Part shown: positions 45,262 through 52,757 of the stretch, in pieces
Numbering within the stretch: position 1 is the stretch's first letter
Layout of the letters: each line of letters begins with the position of its first letter
IMG/VR virus record: IMGVR_UViG_3300027806_000001
Location: 62,001-126,000 of that record
Direction: 5' to 3' (one strand)
Length of the DNA: 64,000 nucleotides
Source: a virus
Notes under the pieces: generated by a model
What the model was told of the DNA's origin: nothing
Databases searched by the model: none
The model's input: the letters and a program-made list of their open reading frames with translations, nothing else
Program-made: the position numbers and the translations under genes

Positions 45262-45463
45262 GCCTCCTCATGTGCCGAGCGTTGAGGAAGAGCAGGGCCA
45301 GCACCCAGATAACCGAGGCCAGACAGGCGGCCACCCACACGACGGTGACCCATCCGGGACTGTTGGCGCCGTCAGCCTTGAGGACCAGGTTGGTCAGGAG
45401 CCCACTCCCTGTGAGAACAAGGCACGACCGCGCCCAAATGTATTCGTACTTTCTGGTTTTCAT
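45251..45463 (-). CDS. Two-TM membrane protein, 70 aa
   Basis: Head MKTRKYEYIWARS, two hydrophobic segments (CLVLTGSGLLTNLVL, ~14-29; VTVVWVAACLASVIWVLALL, ~39-59) and a basic tail HMRRHDG. It precedes the GX array. Function unknown. Confidence 0.68.
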   Translation of the reverse strand: MKTRKYEYIWARSCLVLTGSGLLTNLVLKADGANSPGWVTVVWVAACLASVIWVLALLFLNARHMRRHDG

Positions 45464-46170
45464 GGCTTCTCCTTCACTTTCTCCAGCAGCTGCTGGTACC
45501 TGGCATGCGCCGAGGCAAGGCACGAGTGGTGCTCCGCGCTCAGGAGATGCGACAACTTCGCGTCGAAGCCGCACCTGTACCGGGCGGTTGTCTTGATACG
45601 CTGCGGGTCGCTCCCGTCGCGTGGCGCAGCTCGGACTGCCGACATGGATTCGATCAAGGATCCGCTGACGATCGTCGGCTGGGGTCCGGAGATGGTCATA
45701 CGGAACCCCGTCACCCAGCCGTTCCTGGACCAGACCTCTTCCGTCAGCTCCTCGGGCTTGGCCTCTTCCTCGCCTTCCAGGATCTTCCACCGGTCATGCC
45801 TGGGCTTCAGCAGCCACCAGGTGCTGCCCCAGAGGTAGCAGACCGTGCGCTCCTCCGTGCCTCCGAACGGCAGCTGCAAGGACGTCAGCCGCAGCTGCGG
45901 ATTGACAGACACCGACCACTCCTTCCTGTCGAAGACGATCGCCTGGTCCCCGATGTACCTGAGGGTCAACGTCTTGAAGACTAGCTTGCTGAAGGTGTCG
46001 TGGCAGGTGCCGACGACATCTCCGACCTTGAGCCCCCACTTGCGGGCATGCTCGGCGTCCGACCCGCGGTTGCCTGGCCTTTCGGTGGAAGCAGTTTCGG
46101 GAGCCGCCAGACGGACCGACTCGTAGCCCAGGTTGTGGAAAACCTTCTCAGCGCATTCTTCCGACCTCAT
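45460..46170 (-). CDS. Hypothetical protein, 236 aa
   Basis: Contains KWGLKVGDVVGTCHDTF, a phrase shared with the protein at 47796-48518 (TWGLKVGDVISGVERYT), and further WLLKPRHDRWKILEG. The C-terminus is a long helix (SCLASAHARYQQLLEKVKEK). The two proteins probably descend from one ancestor. No known domain. Confidence 0.7.
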   Translation of the reverse strand: MRSEECAEKVFHNLGYESVRLAAPETASTERPGNRGSDAEHARKWGLKVGDVVGTCHDTFSKLVFKTLTLRYIGDQAIVFDRKEWSVSVNPQLRLTSLQLPFGGTEERTVCYLWGSTWWLLKPRHDRWKILEGEEEAKPEELTEEVWSRNGWVTGFRMTISGPQPTIVSGSLIESMSAVRAAPRDGSDPQRIKTTARYRCGFDAKLSHLLSAEHHSCLASAHARYQQLLEKVKEKP

Positions 46171-46571
46171 TGTGCCTCCTGTCCGGCCGTCACGCCGTAG
46201 GTAAAGGTGCTGACCTTCATGTTTTTATTCTCGTCGATCTCGACGCTCCTGACGATCCTGCCCTCGGAATCGAACCGCTCCTCCTTGGAGGACAGCTCGA
46301 CGGCGTCCCTGCCCCACTCAGGGTCGCTGCGAATCAGCACGGCCTTCCTGCAGACCAGCCTTTCATCGCGGTCGTAGACCTCCGTGGTGGTCCACCTGCA
46401 ATGCAGCCCTGGACCCGGGGTCTTGCAGACCACTTCGCAACCGCCCAGGACATTCCAGGTCTCAGTTCGGTTCGCGCCCATGACCAGCCGGACATGCCCG
46501 TTGGGGTAGAGGACGATGCTCTCGCCCGGACGGTACTTGCAGTGCATTGTCCTGATCGCGTTATTGCTCAT
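46167..46571 (-). CDS. Hypothetical beta-rich protein, 134 aa
   Basis: Many short strands (RPGESIVLYPNGHVRLVMG, YDRDERLVCRKAVLI, DSEGRIVRSVEIDENKNM) give a beta-sandwich look, similar in style to the second half of the 47796-48518 protein (HARDGSCKTTSRYVDGDSL). Starts MSNNAIRTMH at an ATGA overlap. Function unknown. Confidence 0.7.
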   Translation of the reverse strand: MSNNAIRTMHCKYRPGESIVLYPNGHVRLVMGANRTETWNVLGGCEVVCKTPGPGLHCRWTTTEVYDRDERLVCRKAVLIRSDPEWGRDAVELSSKEERFDSEGRIVRSVEIDENKNMKVSTFTYGVTAGQEAQ

Positions 46572-46885
46572 TTGTCCTCCTTGGTTTGCTGTTTCTTAAA
46601 CAGGTGGTTCCAGCCTCTTTCGGCGGCGACACCTTCGGGCGTGTTCACTTCGTGTCCGGTTTCGTACCGCCGCATTGCATCGTCGTAGCAAATATCCTCC
46701 TGAGCCTCGTCGCGCTGCTCGATCGCGGCGGCAAGTTCGGCGCGGAGGTGTTCTACCTCGCGCATTCCCTGCCGCAGCATGTCGCCCTCACGGCTGTTGG
46801 GCCATGCGTAGGTTCCATCCGTCTGCGCATATGCGTGGTGCAGATTCAGGAGGAAAATCGACCCTGTCTGCTTGCCGTTGCTCAT
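46568..46885 (-). CDS. KEDR-tail family protein A, 105 aa
   Basis: Coiled-coil middle (LRAELAAAIEQRDEAQEDI) and C-terminus RGWNHLFKKQQTKEDK, matching the tails of two genes further upstream (GWGYLYNEQETKEDR; GWGYLYNQREAKEDR). The KEDR/K end is forced by AAGGAGGACA ribosome-binding sites, but the GWxxLY part is real homology. Function unknown. Confidence 0.72.
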   Translation of the reverse strand: MSNGKQTGSIFLLNLHHAYAQTDGTYAWPNSREGDMLRQGMREVEHLRAELAAAIEQRDEAQEDICYDDAMRRYETGHEVNTPEGVAAERGWNHLFKKQQTKEDK

Positions 46886-47190
46886 TCGGAACCTCCCTGG
46901 CCGTTGCCAAAGCCGAAGCGATAGCCATGGCCATAGCCATGGCCAACGCCATTGCCATGGTCGCCACCATAGGCGAGGCCGTAGCCGCAGCCATGGCCGC
47001 TGCCCCAGCCCCTGCCGTTTCCGCTGCCGCGACCAATGCCGTGACCAAAACCGTTGCCCTTGCCCTCGCCGTAACCCTCGGCATTGCCGCCGCCGTAGCC
47101 GCGGCGCCTGCCATCGCCGCTGCCTTGCGCAGTGCCGCCGCCGTAGCCGCTGCCGTCGCCGAAACCGGGGTCATTACTCGGGTTGCTCAT
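46882..47190 (-). CDS. GX-repeat glycine-rich protein 21 (102 aa)
   Basis: Head MSNPSNDPGFGDGSGYGGG. Includes GDGRRRGYGGGNAEGYGEG and a Tyr/His/Phe-rich end (GHGYGHGYRFGFG). Coupled to the KEDR-tail gene after it (GQGGSE encodes CAGGGAGGTTCCGA). Function unknown. Confidence 0.86.
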   Translation of the reverse strand: MSNPSNDPGFGDGSGYGGGTAQGSGDGRRRGYGGGNAEGYGEGKGNGFGHGIGRGSGNGRGWGSGHGCGYGLAYGGDHGNGVGHGYGHGYRFGFGNGQGGSE

Positions 47191-47498
47191 TAGGAACCTC
47201 CTTTGCCATTGCCCATGCCATTGCCCATGCCGCTGCCATAGCTGCTGCCGCTGCCATCGCCGTTGCCCTCGCCGTATCCATCGCCACTGCTACGGCCACG
47301 GCCGTGGCCGTAGCCCCCGCCGTTGCCGCAGCCGTTGCCTTCACCTTCGCCGTGGCCTCGGCCGTAGCCGCCTCCGCTGACATTACCATGGCCACTACCC
47401 CTGCCATCTCCAAAGCCGCCGCCGTTGCCCCTGCCCATGCCGTTGCCCCTGCCGTCACCACCACCATCGCCCCTACCTGGGTTGCCCGGGTTGCTCAT
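47190..47498 (-). CDS. GX-repeat glycine-rich protein 22 (102 aa)
   Basis: Head MSNPGNPGRGDGGGDGRG. Here the stop is TAA sharing one base with the following ATG (TAATG), a slight variation of the ATGA cassette. Gly/Arg/Asp-rich with NVSGGGYGRGHG. Function unknown. Confidence 0.86.
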   Translation of the reverse strand: MSNPGNPGRGDGGGDGRGNGMGRGNGGGFGDGRGSGHGNVSGGGYGRGHGEGEGNGCGNGGGYGHGRGRSSGDGYGEGNGDGSGSSYGSGMGNGMGNGKGGS

Positions 47499-47812
47499 TC
47501 GGAACCTCCTTTGCCGTTGCCGTAGCCATTACCCCGGCCATCGCCGTAGCCCCTGCCATCGCCGTGGCCTACGCCTATGCCTGCACCGTAGCCCTGACCG
47601 TAACCGCTGCCATTGCCGCTGCCACTGCCCCAGCCACCGCCATCGCAGCCCCTGACGATGCCATCGCCGCAGCCACTGCCGTTGCCATTGCCCTGGCCAT
47701 CGCCCCGGCCGTAGCCCCTGCCACCGCCCCAGCCGCCACCTGAGCCGCCTGCGCTGCCCTCGCCACAGCCTCGACCGTTGCCATTACCTTGGCCATTACC
47801 TGGGTTGCTCAT
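47495..47812 (-). CDS. GX-repeat glycine-rich protein 23 (105 aa)
   Basis: Head MSNPGNGQGNGNGRGCGEG, with one interruption DGIVRGCDGGGWG. First copy of the three-gene GX run; its start lies inside the end of the 240-aa gene upstream, which supplies GGAGGACAG as RBS. (This is the 22nd family gene; number 15 in the series is the non-GX gene at 43224.) Function unknown. Confidence 0.86.
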   Translation of the reverse strand: MSNPGNGQGNGNGRGCGEGSAGGSGGGWGGGRGYGRGDGQGNGNGSGCGDGIVRGCDGGGWGSGSGNGSGYGQGYGAGIGVGHGDGRGYGDGRGNGYGNGKGGSE

Positions 47813-48518
47813 CTGTCCTCCTGCTGCTTGATCGCTCCACCGTGGTGGTGGTGACGGAGTCCCCTACGGTGATGACCTCCTTGACCATCTTGTCGTCCCG
47901 GTCGAGCCAGGTCTCGATGGTGTTGCCGCTGATCGCGGCGATGGCCAGCTTCTGCGTGCTGAGCAGTTCGCCGGAGGGGGACCAGAGGCGGGTGGTCACC
48001 GTGGTGAGAGAATCCCCGTCCACGTATCTGGAGGTAGTCTTGCAGCTTCCATCCCGGGCGTGGAGATGCGTCGTTCCATTGGAATCCTCGAGCTCGACGT
48101 CGCCGTTCTCACGCAGGGTCACCTTGAGGACGCTCATGCCCCTGGCGTGGATGACGCGGTCCTTGGCCGGCTCCGCCTTCGGCTCCGGGATCCGCTCCAT
48201 GAGGCGCCAGTGCCTGCAGGACAGGGAGTACGACGAGGTCTCGGGACACGTTCTGCAGGCTTTGGAGTCCACGTCGTCGGCAAAGAAGTCGTACATCTGC
48301 TCCTCCCACAGCACGCACCTCAGCCCGATGTGCAGCACCCGCAGGAAGACGATGTTTCCTACGCCTTTGTCGCAGGCGGTGTAGCGCTCGACTCCGGAGA
48401 TCACGTCCCCTACCTTGAGCCCCCATGTCCTCGCGGTTGCTGCCGGAGGCTCCACCATGTCCCCCCGGCCCAGCTCCCGGACCACCCGGTAGCCGTTCAC
48501 TTCCTGGAAATCGCTCAT
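47796..48518 (-). CDS. Hypothetical protein, 240 aa
   Basis: N-terminal part with WGLKVGDVISGVERYTACDK (shared with the 45460 gene), a Cys pair (ACRTC), and a C-terminal beta-rich half (LTTVTTRLWSPSGELLSTQK, GDSVTTTTVERSSS). It looks like a fusion of the two neighbouring genes at 45460 and 46167, with the join near residue 110. RBS AAGGAGGACAG. Confidence 0.72.
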   Translation of the reverse strand: MSDFQEVNGYRVVRELGRGDMVEPPAATARTWGLKVGDVISGVERYTACDKGVGNIVFLRVLHIGLRCVLWEEQMYDFFADDVDSKACRTCPETSSYSLSCRHWRLMERIPEPKAEPAKDRVIHARGMSVLKVTLRENGDVELEDSNGTTHLHARDGSCKTTSRYVDGDSLTTVTTRLWSPSGELLSTQKLAIAAISGNTIETWLDRDDKMVKEVITVGDSVTTTTVERSSSRRTDEQPR

Positions 48519-49003
48519 CTGTCCTCCTTGGTTTCTTGTTCGTTGTACAGGTAGCCCCAGCCGCAGACTTCCGCGACCGACTCGGGAGTCGTGCACTCCA
48601 CCGTCTTCCCGTCGACTCGGCGGTACACGCCACCCATTCGCGCACACAGCTCGCAAACCCGGATCCGCGCCTCGTCGCGCTCCTTGACCGCGTCCAGGAG
48701 TTCCCTGCGCAGGACCAGGATCTCATCGGCCTGGCTCAGGCGCTCTTCGCCCTTCGGAGTTCCGTCCGGGTAGGCCCACTTGTGCCTTGTGGGGTAGTCG
48801 ACCAAGGAGCTCAGGTAGAGGATCCTGCCCTCTTTGGTCGGCTTCCAGATCCGCCTCCAGGCCCCGGTCTCGCCGTGAGACTGGTGGGAGCACGTGGCTA
48901 TGAAGCTCCAAGTACTGCTTCGGGGGTACTGCTCAAGCAGCCACCTGAGCGCAGGCTTGTCCTCCTCTGAAGAGTTTGACTCTATCTCCTTGATGATGCT
49001 CAT
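48515..49003 (-). CDS. KEDR-tail family protein B, 162 aa
   Basis: N-terminal globular region (PALRWLLEQYPRSSTWSFIA), a helix (LVLRRELLDAVKERDEARIR), Cys motif CELCARMGG, and the shared tail GWGYLYNEQETKEDR. Together with A and C it forms a local family that is fused to different N-termini. Function unknown. Confidence 0.72.
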   Translation of the reverse strand: MSIIKEIESNSSEEDKPALRWLLEQYPRSSTWSFIATCSHQSHGETGAWRRIWKPTKEGRILYLSSLVDYPTRHKWAYPDGTPKGEERLSQADEILVLRRELLDAVKERDEARIRVCELCARMGGVYRRVDGKTVECTTPESVAEVCGWGYLYNEQETKEDR

Positions 49004-49317
49004 CTGTCCTCCTTGGCTTCTCGCTGGTTGTACAGGTAGCCCCAGCCGCGGATCCTGGCGTGCCTGGCCGCGTCGTCGATGCTGCCGTTGGAGCTCAGCT
49101 CGCAGACCTCGATCCTGGCGTTGTCCCGCTCCTTGATCAGGGATTCCAGGTTGCGCAGGTGCTCCATTGCGACTTCGTGATGCTGCCTGTTCGCGCCCTT
49201 CATTGCGTCCAGCATCTCGGTGCGAGCCCGTTGCTCGCCCCGTACCGCCACGACGATGAAGATGGAGAACACGATCGAAGAGAAGACGATCGCCGCGCTG
49301 ATCATTGATTCAAACAT
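49000..49317 (-). CDS. KEDR-tail family protein C, membrane-anchored, 105 aa
   Basis: N-terminal membrane segment (MISAAIVFSSIVFSIFIVVA, ~5-24), coiled coil (HLRNLESLIKERDNARIEVC) and GWGYLYNQREAKEDR tail. The KERD-AR-I-VCEL phrase is shared with protein B. Anchors this family to the membrane. Confidence 0.72.
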   Translation of the reverse strand: MFESMISAAIVFSSIVFSIFIVVAVRGEQRARTEMLDAMKGANRQHHEVAMEHLRNLESLIKERDNARIEVCELSSNGSIDDAARHARIRGWGYLYNQREAKEDR

Positions 49318-49735
49318 TCTTTGTCTCCTTGTTCATGAGGTAGTTCCTGATCCGAACCATCTCCTCGCACCGGTAGAACGTGGCCACCCAGATCCTCGTC
49401 TCCCCGTCGTGGGCACTGCTCCGCACGTTGTGGCCGTTCACGGCCATGTAGTCCTCCAGGCCCTTCCTGGTGAGGGAGATCATGACGGTCTCCCACCGGT
49501 CCACGTAGCCGAACTCCTCGATCCCCTCCCGGTCCTCGTCCTCGGGCTCCGGCACCTCCTCGTAGTCGCCGGACAGCATGTCGATCCAGACGGTCTTGCC
49601 GTCGGAGTAGTTGGGGTCGAACCCCCGGTCGCGCACCTTGATCTGCAGGCAGAACATGGGGTCGCGCGTGCCGTGGTCGTTGCTGGCGGCGTCCGCCCTG
49701 AGCCGCTCCGAGATGTCCGAGATGTCGTCAGTCAT
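49310..49735 (-). CDS. Hypothetical acidic protein, 141 aa
   Basis: MTDDISDISERLRADAASND, an acidic linker (EEVPEPEDEDREGIEEFGYV) and a beta/alpha C-terminal part (WVATFYRCEEMVRIRNYLMN). Begins beyond an AAAAGAGGAAAAAAGAA leader. No recognised family. Confidence 0.68.
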   Translation of the reverse strand: MTDDISDISERLRADAASNDHGTRDPMFCLQIKVRDRGFDPNYSDGKTVWIDMLSGDYEEVPEPEDEDREGIEEFGYVDRWETVMISLTRKGLEDYMAVNGHNVRSSAHDGETRIWVATFYRCEEMVRIRNYLMNKETKNV

Positions 49736-49756
49736 TTCTTTTTTCCTCTTTTTCTT

Positions 49757-49975
49757 TCAGAACTTCTTGAGGCAGTACGCCACGATGTCGGTCAAGTCGT
49801 GGACCTTTCTTCGCTCCTCCCCTGCGAGGGTGTGCCACTTGTCGCCGTTCAGCTTGGCACAGTGAAGCTCATGCTCGAGCTGTGCCACCTTGGCCTTCAG
49901 ATCCTTGACCTGCTTCTTCAGGGAATCCGCCTCGCCCGGTTCCAGCTTTTCATTCGGCGTGTTGTTGTTGCTCAT
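49757..49975 (-). CDS. Coiled-coil protein, 72 aa
   Basis: MSNNNTPNEKLEPGEADSLK followed by heptads (KKQVKDLKAKVAQLEHELHC) and a helical end (VHDLTDIVAYCLKKF). ATGA-coupled upstream. Likely a small oligomer or adaptor. Confidence 0.68.
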   Translation of the reverse strand: MSNNNTPNEKLEPGEADSLKKQVKDLKAKVAQLEHELHCAKLNGDKWHTLAGEERRKVHDLTDIVAYCLKKF

Positions 49976-50301
49976 GGCTCGGTCTCCTGCTGCGGCTTGA
50001 TCATCCCCAGCACCTCGAAGATGTCAACCGCCTTGAATTCGATCGGCGTGCGCCCCGCCGCACCCTCATCCGGGCCATCCTTGGTCAGGGGGTGGCTGCT
50101 GTCCGTTCCGGGATTGAGGTCGATCTCGTATTCGTAGAAATCGACCTCCGACGGGTTGTCGCCCGAGTAGTTGTCGAGAATCCACTGCTTCCGCTCCGCC
50201 CTCTTCTCGGCCGAATCGAATGCCTCGGCTCCGGTCTTGAAGACAGTCCAATCCTCCGATGCACCCGTATCCTCGTCCGCGAACAGAATGTACAACTTCA
50301 T
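49972..50301 (-). CDS. Hypothetical acidic protein, 109 aa
   Basis: MKLYILFADEDTGASEDWTV suggests a beta-strand start; a charged helix follows (AFDSAEKRAERKQWILDNYS). The end FEVLGMIKPQQETEP carries CAGCAGGAGACC as RBS. Function unknown. Confidence 0.68.
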   Translation of the reverse strand: MKLYILFADEDTGASEDWTVFKTGAEAFDSAEKRAERKQWILDNYSGDNPSEVDFYEYEIDLNPGTDSSHPLTKDGPDEGAAGRTPIEFKAVDIFEVLGMIKPQQETEP

Positions 50302-50549
50302 GGCTTGGCTCCCTTTCGCTTGGTTTTCTTCCTCTTGGCCGGCAGCAGGTACTCCCAGCCCCGCTGCTTTAGCTCCTGCCTCAGTTCCCGGGCGGACCAG
50401 CGCTCCCGCCAGCAGGCGATCAGCTCCGCCCTGGAGGCATCGCGCTCCTGCTCGATCATGGCGGACACCTCGGCAGGCACCGCCTTGACGTCACCCAGCC
50501 AGCACAGGGCGTGGAACGTGTTCTCGGATGTCCTAGTGGTCCTGGTCAT
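50298..50549 (-). CDS. Hypothetical basic protein, 83 aa
   Basis: Helical (VSAMIEQERDASRAELIACW, RERWSARELRQELKQRGWEY) with a lysine-rich tail (PAKRKKTKRKGAKP). The RGWEYL phrase recalls the RGWxYL element of the KEDR family. Overlaps the next gene upstream by 17 nt. Confidence 0.68.
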   Translation of the reverse strand: MTRTTRTSENTFHALCWLGDVKAVPAEVSAMIEQERDASRAELIACWRERWSARELRQELKQRGWEYLLPAKRKKTKRKGAKP

Positions 50550-50928
50550 TCTCCGCCTCCTTGAGTCCGGAGGTCAGCTCCTCGGGCCTGCGCGACAGGG
50601 CGAGCGCCCTGCGCATCAGCTCGCCTGCGCGGGCCGACTGCCCATTGAAGTAGTAGGCGGCGGAGGCATGCCCCTTCCACACCTTCCTCAGCAGGGCATG
50701 CAGGCGGTGCAGCTCGTCCGCGGCCTGCGCATGGGTCCGCGCCCTCTCCAGCAAATCGAGGGTCTCCGTTATATCGACGTGCAGCTTGTCCAGCTCCTTC
50801 AGCACCCCCGTCACCCTGCTGTCCGGCAGGGCGGCATAGGCAGCCTGCTCCTTGAGCGACCGCAGCGGCGGCACGGGCACGCCGTCCACCCACATGTCCG
50901 GGGCCAGCCGCTTCCTCTTCTTAGCCAT
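50533..50928 (-). CDS. Hypothetical helical protein, 131 aa
   Basis: MAKKRKRLAPDMWVDGVPVP then helices (ALLRKVWKGHASAAYYFNGQ, ELMRRALALSRRPEELTSGL) that resemble TPR-like pairs. RBS AAAGGAGAATC. It starts just downstream of a double hairpin, so it opens a transcription unit or is separated from the gene before it. Confidence 0.68.
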   Translation of the reverse strand: MAKKRKRLAPDMWVDGVPVPPLRSLKEQAAYAALPDSRVTGVLKELDKLHVDITETLDLLERARTHAQAADELHRLHALLRKVWKGHASAAYYFNGQSARAGELMRRALALSRRPEELTSGLKEAENDQDH

Positions 50929-50984
50929 CCGATTCTCCTTTCATTGCTAAAGGACGCGCATGGGCGCACGTCCTGGGCGCAAAA

Positions 50985-51021
50985 GCCCGGCCGGGGGGTC
51001 GGGTGTACCCCCCGGCCGGGC
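50985..51021 (-). terminator. Intrinsic terminator
   Basis: GCCCGGCCGGGGGGT...CCCCCCGGCCGGGC folds to a 13-14-bp stem, followed on the minus strand by TTTTGCGCCC; a second hairpin (GGACGTGCGCCCATGCGCGT-CC) ends in TTTAGC at 50946. They end the transcript of the winged-helix gene at 51037. Confidence 0.75.
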
Positions 51022-51036
51022 AAGCGTGTCCCGGGC

Positions 51037-51489
51037 TCAGCCCTGGGACTTGATGGAGACGGACACGATGCGTCCGTTTCCGTTCTTCGTGACCACGAGG
51101 CCCAGCTCGCGGTCCGCGGCGAGGTGCCGCAGGTTCTGGCCGACGCGCTGGCCGCTGGCGCGGAGGCGGCTGGCCAGCTTGACGGCCGTGATGCCGTCCT
51201 CGCCGGCCTCCTTGACCAGGGCGAGGATCTGGTCCTTCAGCGCCTTGCGGCGCTCGAGGAGGACCGGGTAGGACACCCGGCGCTTGCGGCGGACCTTGCG
51301 GGGCTTGGCCTTGGGCGCGGCCTCGAGGTCGGCCTCGGCGACCGAGTTCTTCGAGCGCTTGTCGCCGGCCGGCACCAGGCTGACCTGCAGGTCGAAGCCC
51401 GCCACCTCGGCGAGGCCGCGGGCCTGCTCGACCATTGCGATGATGCCAGCCATGGGGCCGTACACGTTGCTGCTGTTCTTGTTCTTCAT
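51037..51489 (-). CDS. DNA-binding winged-helix-like protein, 150 aa
   Basis: N-terminal helical part, basic linker (KAKPRKVRRKRRVSYP) and a C-terminal winged helix (QILALVKEAGEDGITAVKLA; SRLRASGQRVGQNLRHLAAD; LVVTKNGNGRIVSVSIK). It has its own strong leader hairpin, RBS AAAGGG, and a double terminator, so it is probably an abundant transcript. Likely a nucleoid-like or regulatory DNA-binding protein. Confidence 0.77.
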   Translation of the reverse strand: MKNKNSSNVYGPMAGIIAMVEQARGLAEVAGFDLQVSLVPAGDKRSKNSVAEADLEAAPKAKPRKVRRKRRVSYPVLLERRKALKDQILALVKEAGEDGITAVKLASRLRASGQRVGQNLRHLAADRELGLVVTKNGNGRIVSVSIKSQG

Positions 51490-51543
51490 ATCTGAACCCT
51501 TTCTTGCCGGACGGTCTCCGGCGGGACACGCTTGCTGACTGAC

Positions 51544-51566
51544 GGCCCGGGGAACACCCCCGGGCC
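51544..51566 (-). promoter_or_regulatory. Leader hairpin of the winged-helix gene
   Basis: GGCCCGGGGGTGTTCCCCGGGCC (10-bp stem) sits ~55 nt upstream of the ATG, in a leader with further palindromes (CCGGAGACCGTCCGG). No promoter was recognised here; it may be processed from the upstream transcript. Confidence 0.55.
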
Positions 51567-51586
51567 TGCCTGACATCCTGCGCGGG

Positions 51587-52165
51587 CTACACCCGCTCGC
51601 GCCGGATCCGCCTGAGCCTCGCCTTGAGGATCAAGCCCTGTTCCCACGACAGGTGGGGCCATGGCCCCTCCTCGTCGCCCTGTAACGTCCTGGCCGTGGC
51701 CAGGGCCTGCTCAGGGCTCACCGGCGACGCCACGCCGTCGGTGAGCACCCAGCCTCCCGGCCACCACTCGGGGCACGTATTGAGCGCCTCGGGCGGGCAC
51801 ATCTCCCGCAGCTCCTGGGCGTCGTCCCCCTGCGCCAGGCCGATGCGGCCGTGGGCGGGCAGCACGACCTTGACCAGCGGGGTGGCCAGCGCGACACGGA
51901 TGTCCCGCTCCCACATCCAGACATGGCCGGCCGGATGCGGGCCCTCCCCGTGATGGACCACCAGCATCTCGTGGCCCGTGCCCGTCCACGAGAGGAGGTA
52001 CTCGTAGAGGCTCTCCATCGCCAGCACCTGCCGCTGGTCCATGCCGGACGGATCCCGCATGGCGTGGAGCAGATCCGAGATGACCAGCAGGCACTGCTGC
52101 TCGGAGAGCGTCCACGGGCAGATCGTCTGGTACTTGGACCAGATCTCCAAGGCCTTCGCCTTCAT
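51587..52165 (-). CDS. Hypothetical protein, 192 aa
   Basis: A mixed alpha/beta protein (MKAKALEIWSKYQTICPWTL, EQQCLLVISDLLHAMRDPSG, HEMLVVHHGEGPHPAGHVWM) with a basic end (LILKARLRRIRRERV). Starts in an ATGA overlap with the transglycosylase-like gene. No family recognised. Confidence 0.68.
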   Translation of the reverse strand: MKAKALEIWSKYQTICPWTLSEQQCLLVISDLLHAMRDPSGMDQRQVLAMESLYEYLLSWTGTGHEMLVVHHGEGPHPAGHVWMWERDIRVALATPLVKVVLPAHGRIGLAQGDDAQELREMCPPEALNTCPEWWPGGWVLTDGVASPVSPEQALATARTLQGDEEGPWPHLSWEQGLILKARLRRIRRERV

Positions 52166-52641
52166 GCCCTTTCCTTTCTGGCCTTCGCGGCCTTGAGCAC
52201 CTTGGCCCAGTAGGCCTTGGTGCCCTGCTTGGAGTGGCCCTTTGGACCACCGTTGTGGATTCTGGCCAGGTCCTCCCAGGTGGCGCCCTTGGGGGCGTAC
52301 CTGGTCAGGTAGGCCTTGACGACCTCCCGGGCATACGCCCGGTTGGTCACGGCAGAGTAGCCTTGAGCCTTCAGGTCAGGCCTGCGCTCGACAGCGTCGA
52401 GCCAGTAGACACGCCAGATCTGAAAAGCCCCTAGCGCCTTGCCTCCGTCTCCGACGGCTTGGTCAGGGTTCGACTCTCCTCCGGACTCCACGGCCTGGAG
52501 CGCGTCCAGGAACGTGTCCCAGTCGAGGTCGACCCCTCCTACATCGCGGACATCCTGTCCACGGAGTTCGCCCTTGGCGAATGCCTCGGGCTGGCTGGCC
52601 GCCACGAGGGCGGCCACGATGAGAATGAGAACGGTCTTCAT
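52162..52641 (-). CDS. Exported lysozyme/transglycosylase-like protein, 159 aa
   Basis: Signal peptide MKTVLILIVAALVAASQPEA (cleavage near AFA-K). The mature domain has WDTFLDALQAVESGGESNP with the catalytic-type Glu52, GAFQIWRVYW, TNRAYAREVVKAYLTRYAP and LARIHNGGPKG, the layout of SLT-type muramidase folds in phage. It would cut peptidoglycan after secretion by the host Sec system; an endolysin or an infection-stage cell-wall enzyme. First gene behind a TAAACA promoter with a leader hairpin. Confidence 0.8.
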   Translation of the reverse strand: MKTVLILIVAALVAASQPEAFAKGELRGQDVRDVGGVDLDWDTFLDALQAVESGGESNPDQAVGDGGKALGAFQIWRVYWLDAVERRPDLKAQGYSAVTNRAYAREVVKAYLTRYAPKGATWEDLARIHNGGPKGHSKQGTKAYWAKVLKAAKARKERA

Positions 52642-52729
52642 TGAAGTTCCTTCCTCACCCTTCTCTCCTCCGTGCCGGGCTACGCCGCCCGGCAGGTCAT
52701 CCTGGGAATGCTACGGGCATCCCCGTCTT

Positions 52730-52757
52730 ATTGTCACACGGGCACGCCCCGTGTTTA
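52730..52757 (-). promoter_or_regulatory. Phage promoter TAAACA-N16-GACAAT
   Basis: -35 at 52752-52757, -10 GACAAT at 52730-52735, CGTGT before it. TAA is the stop of the gene at 52755. The leader contains the hairpin TGCCGGGC-GGCGTA-GCCCGGCA. Confidence 0.83.
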
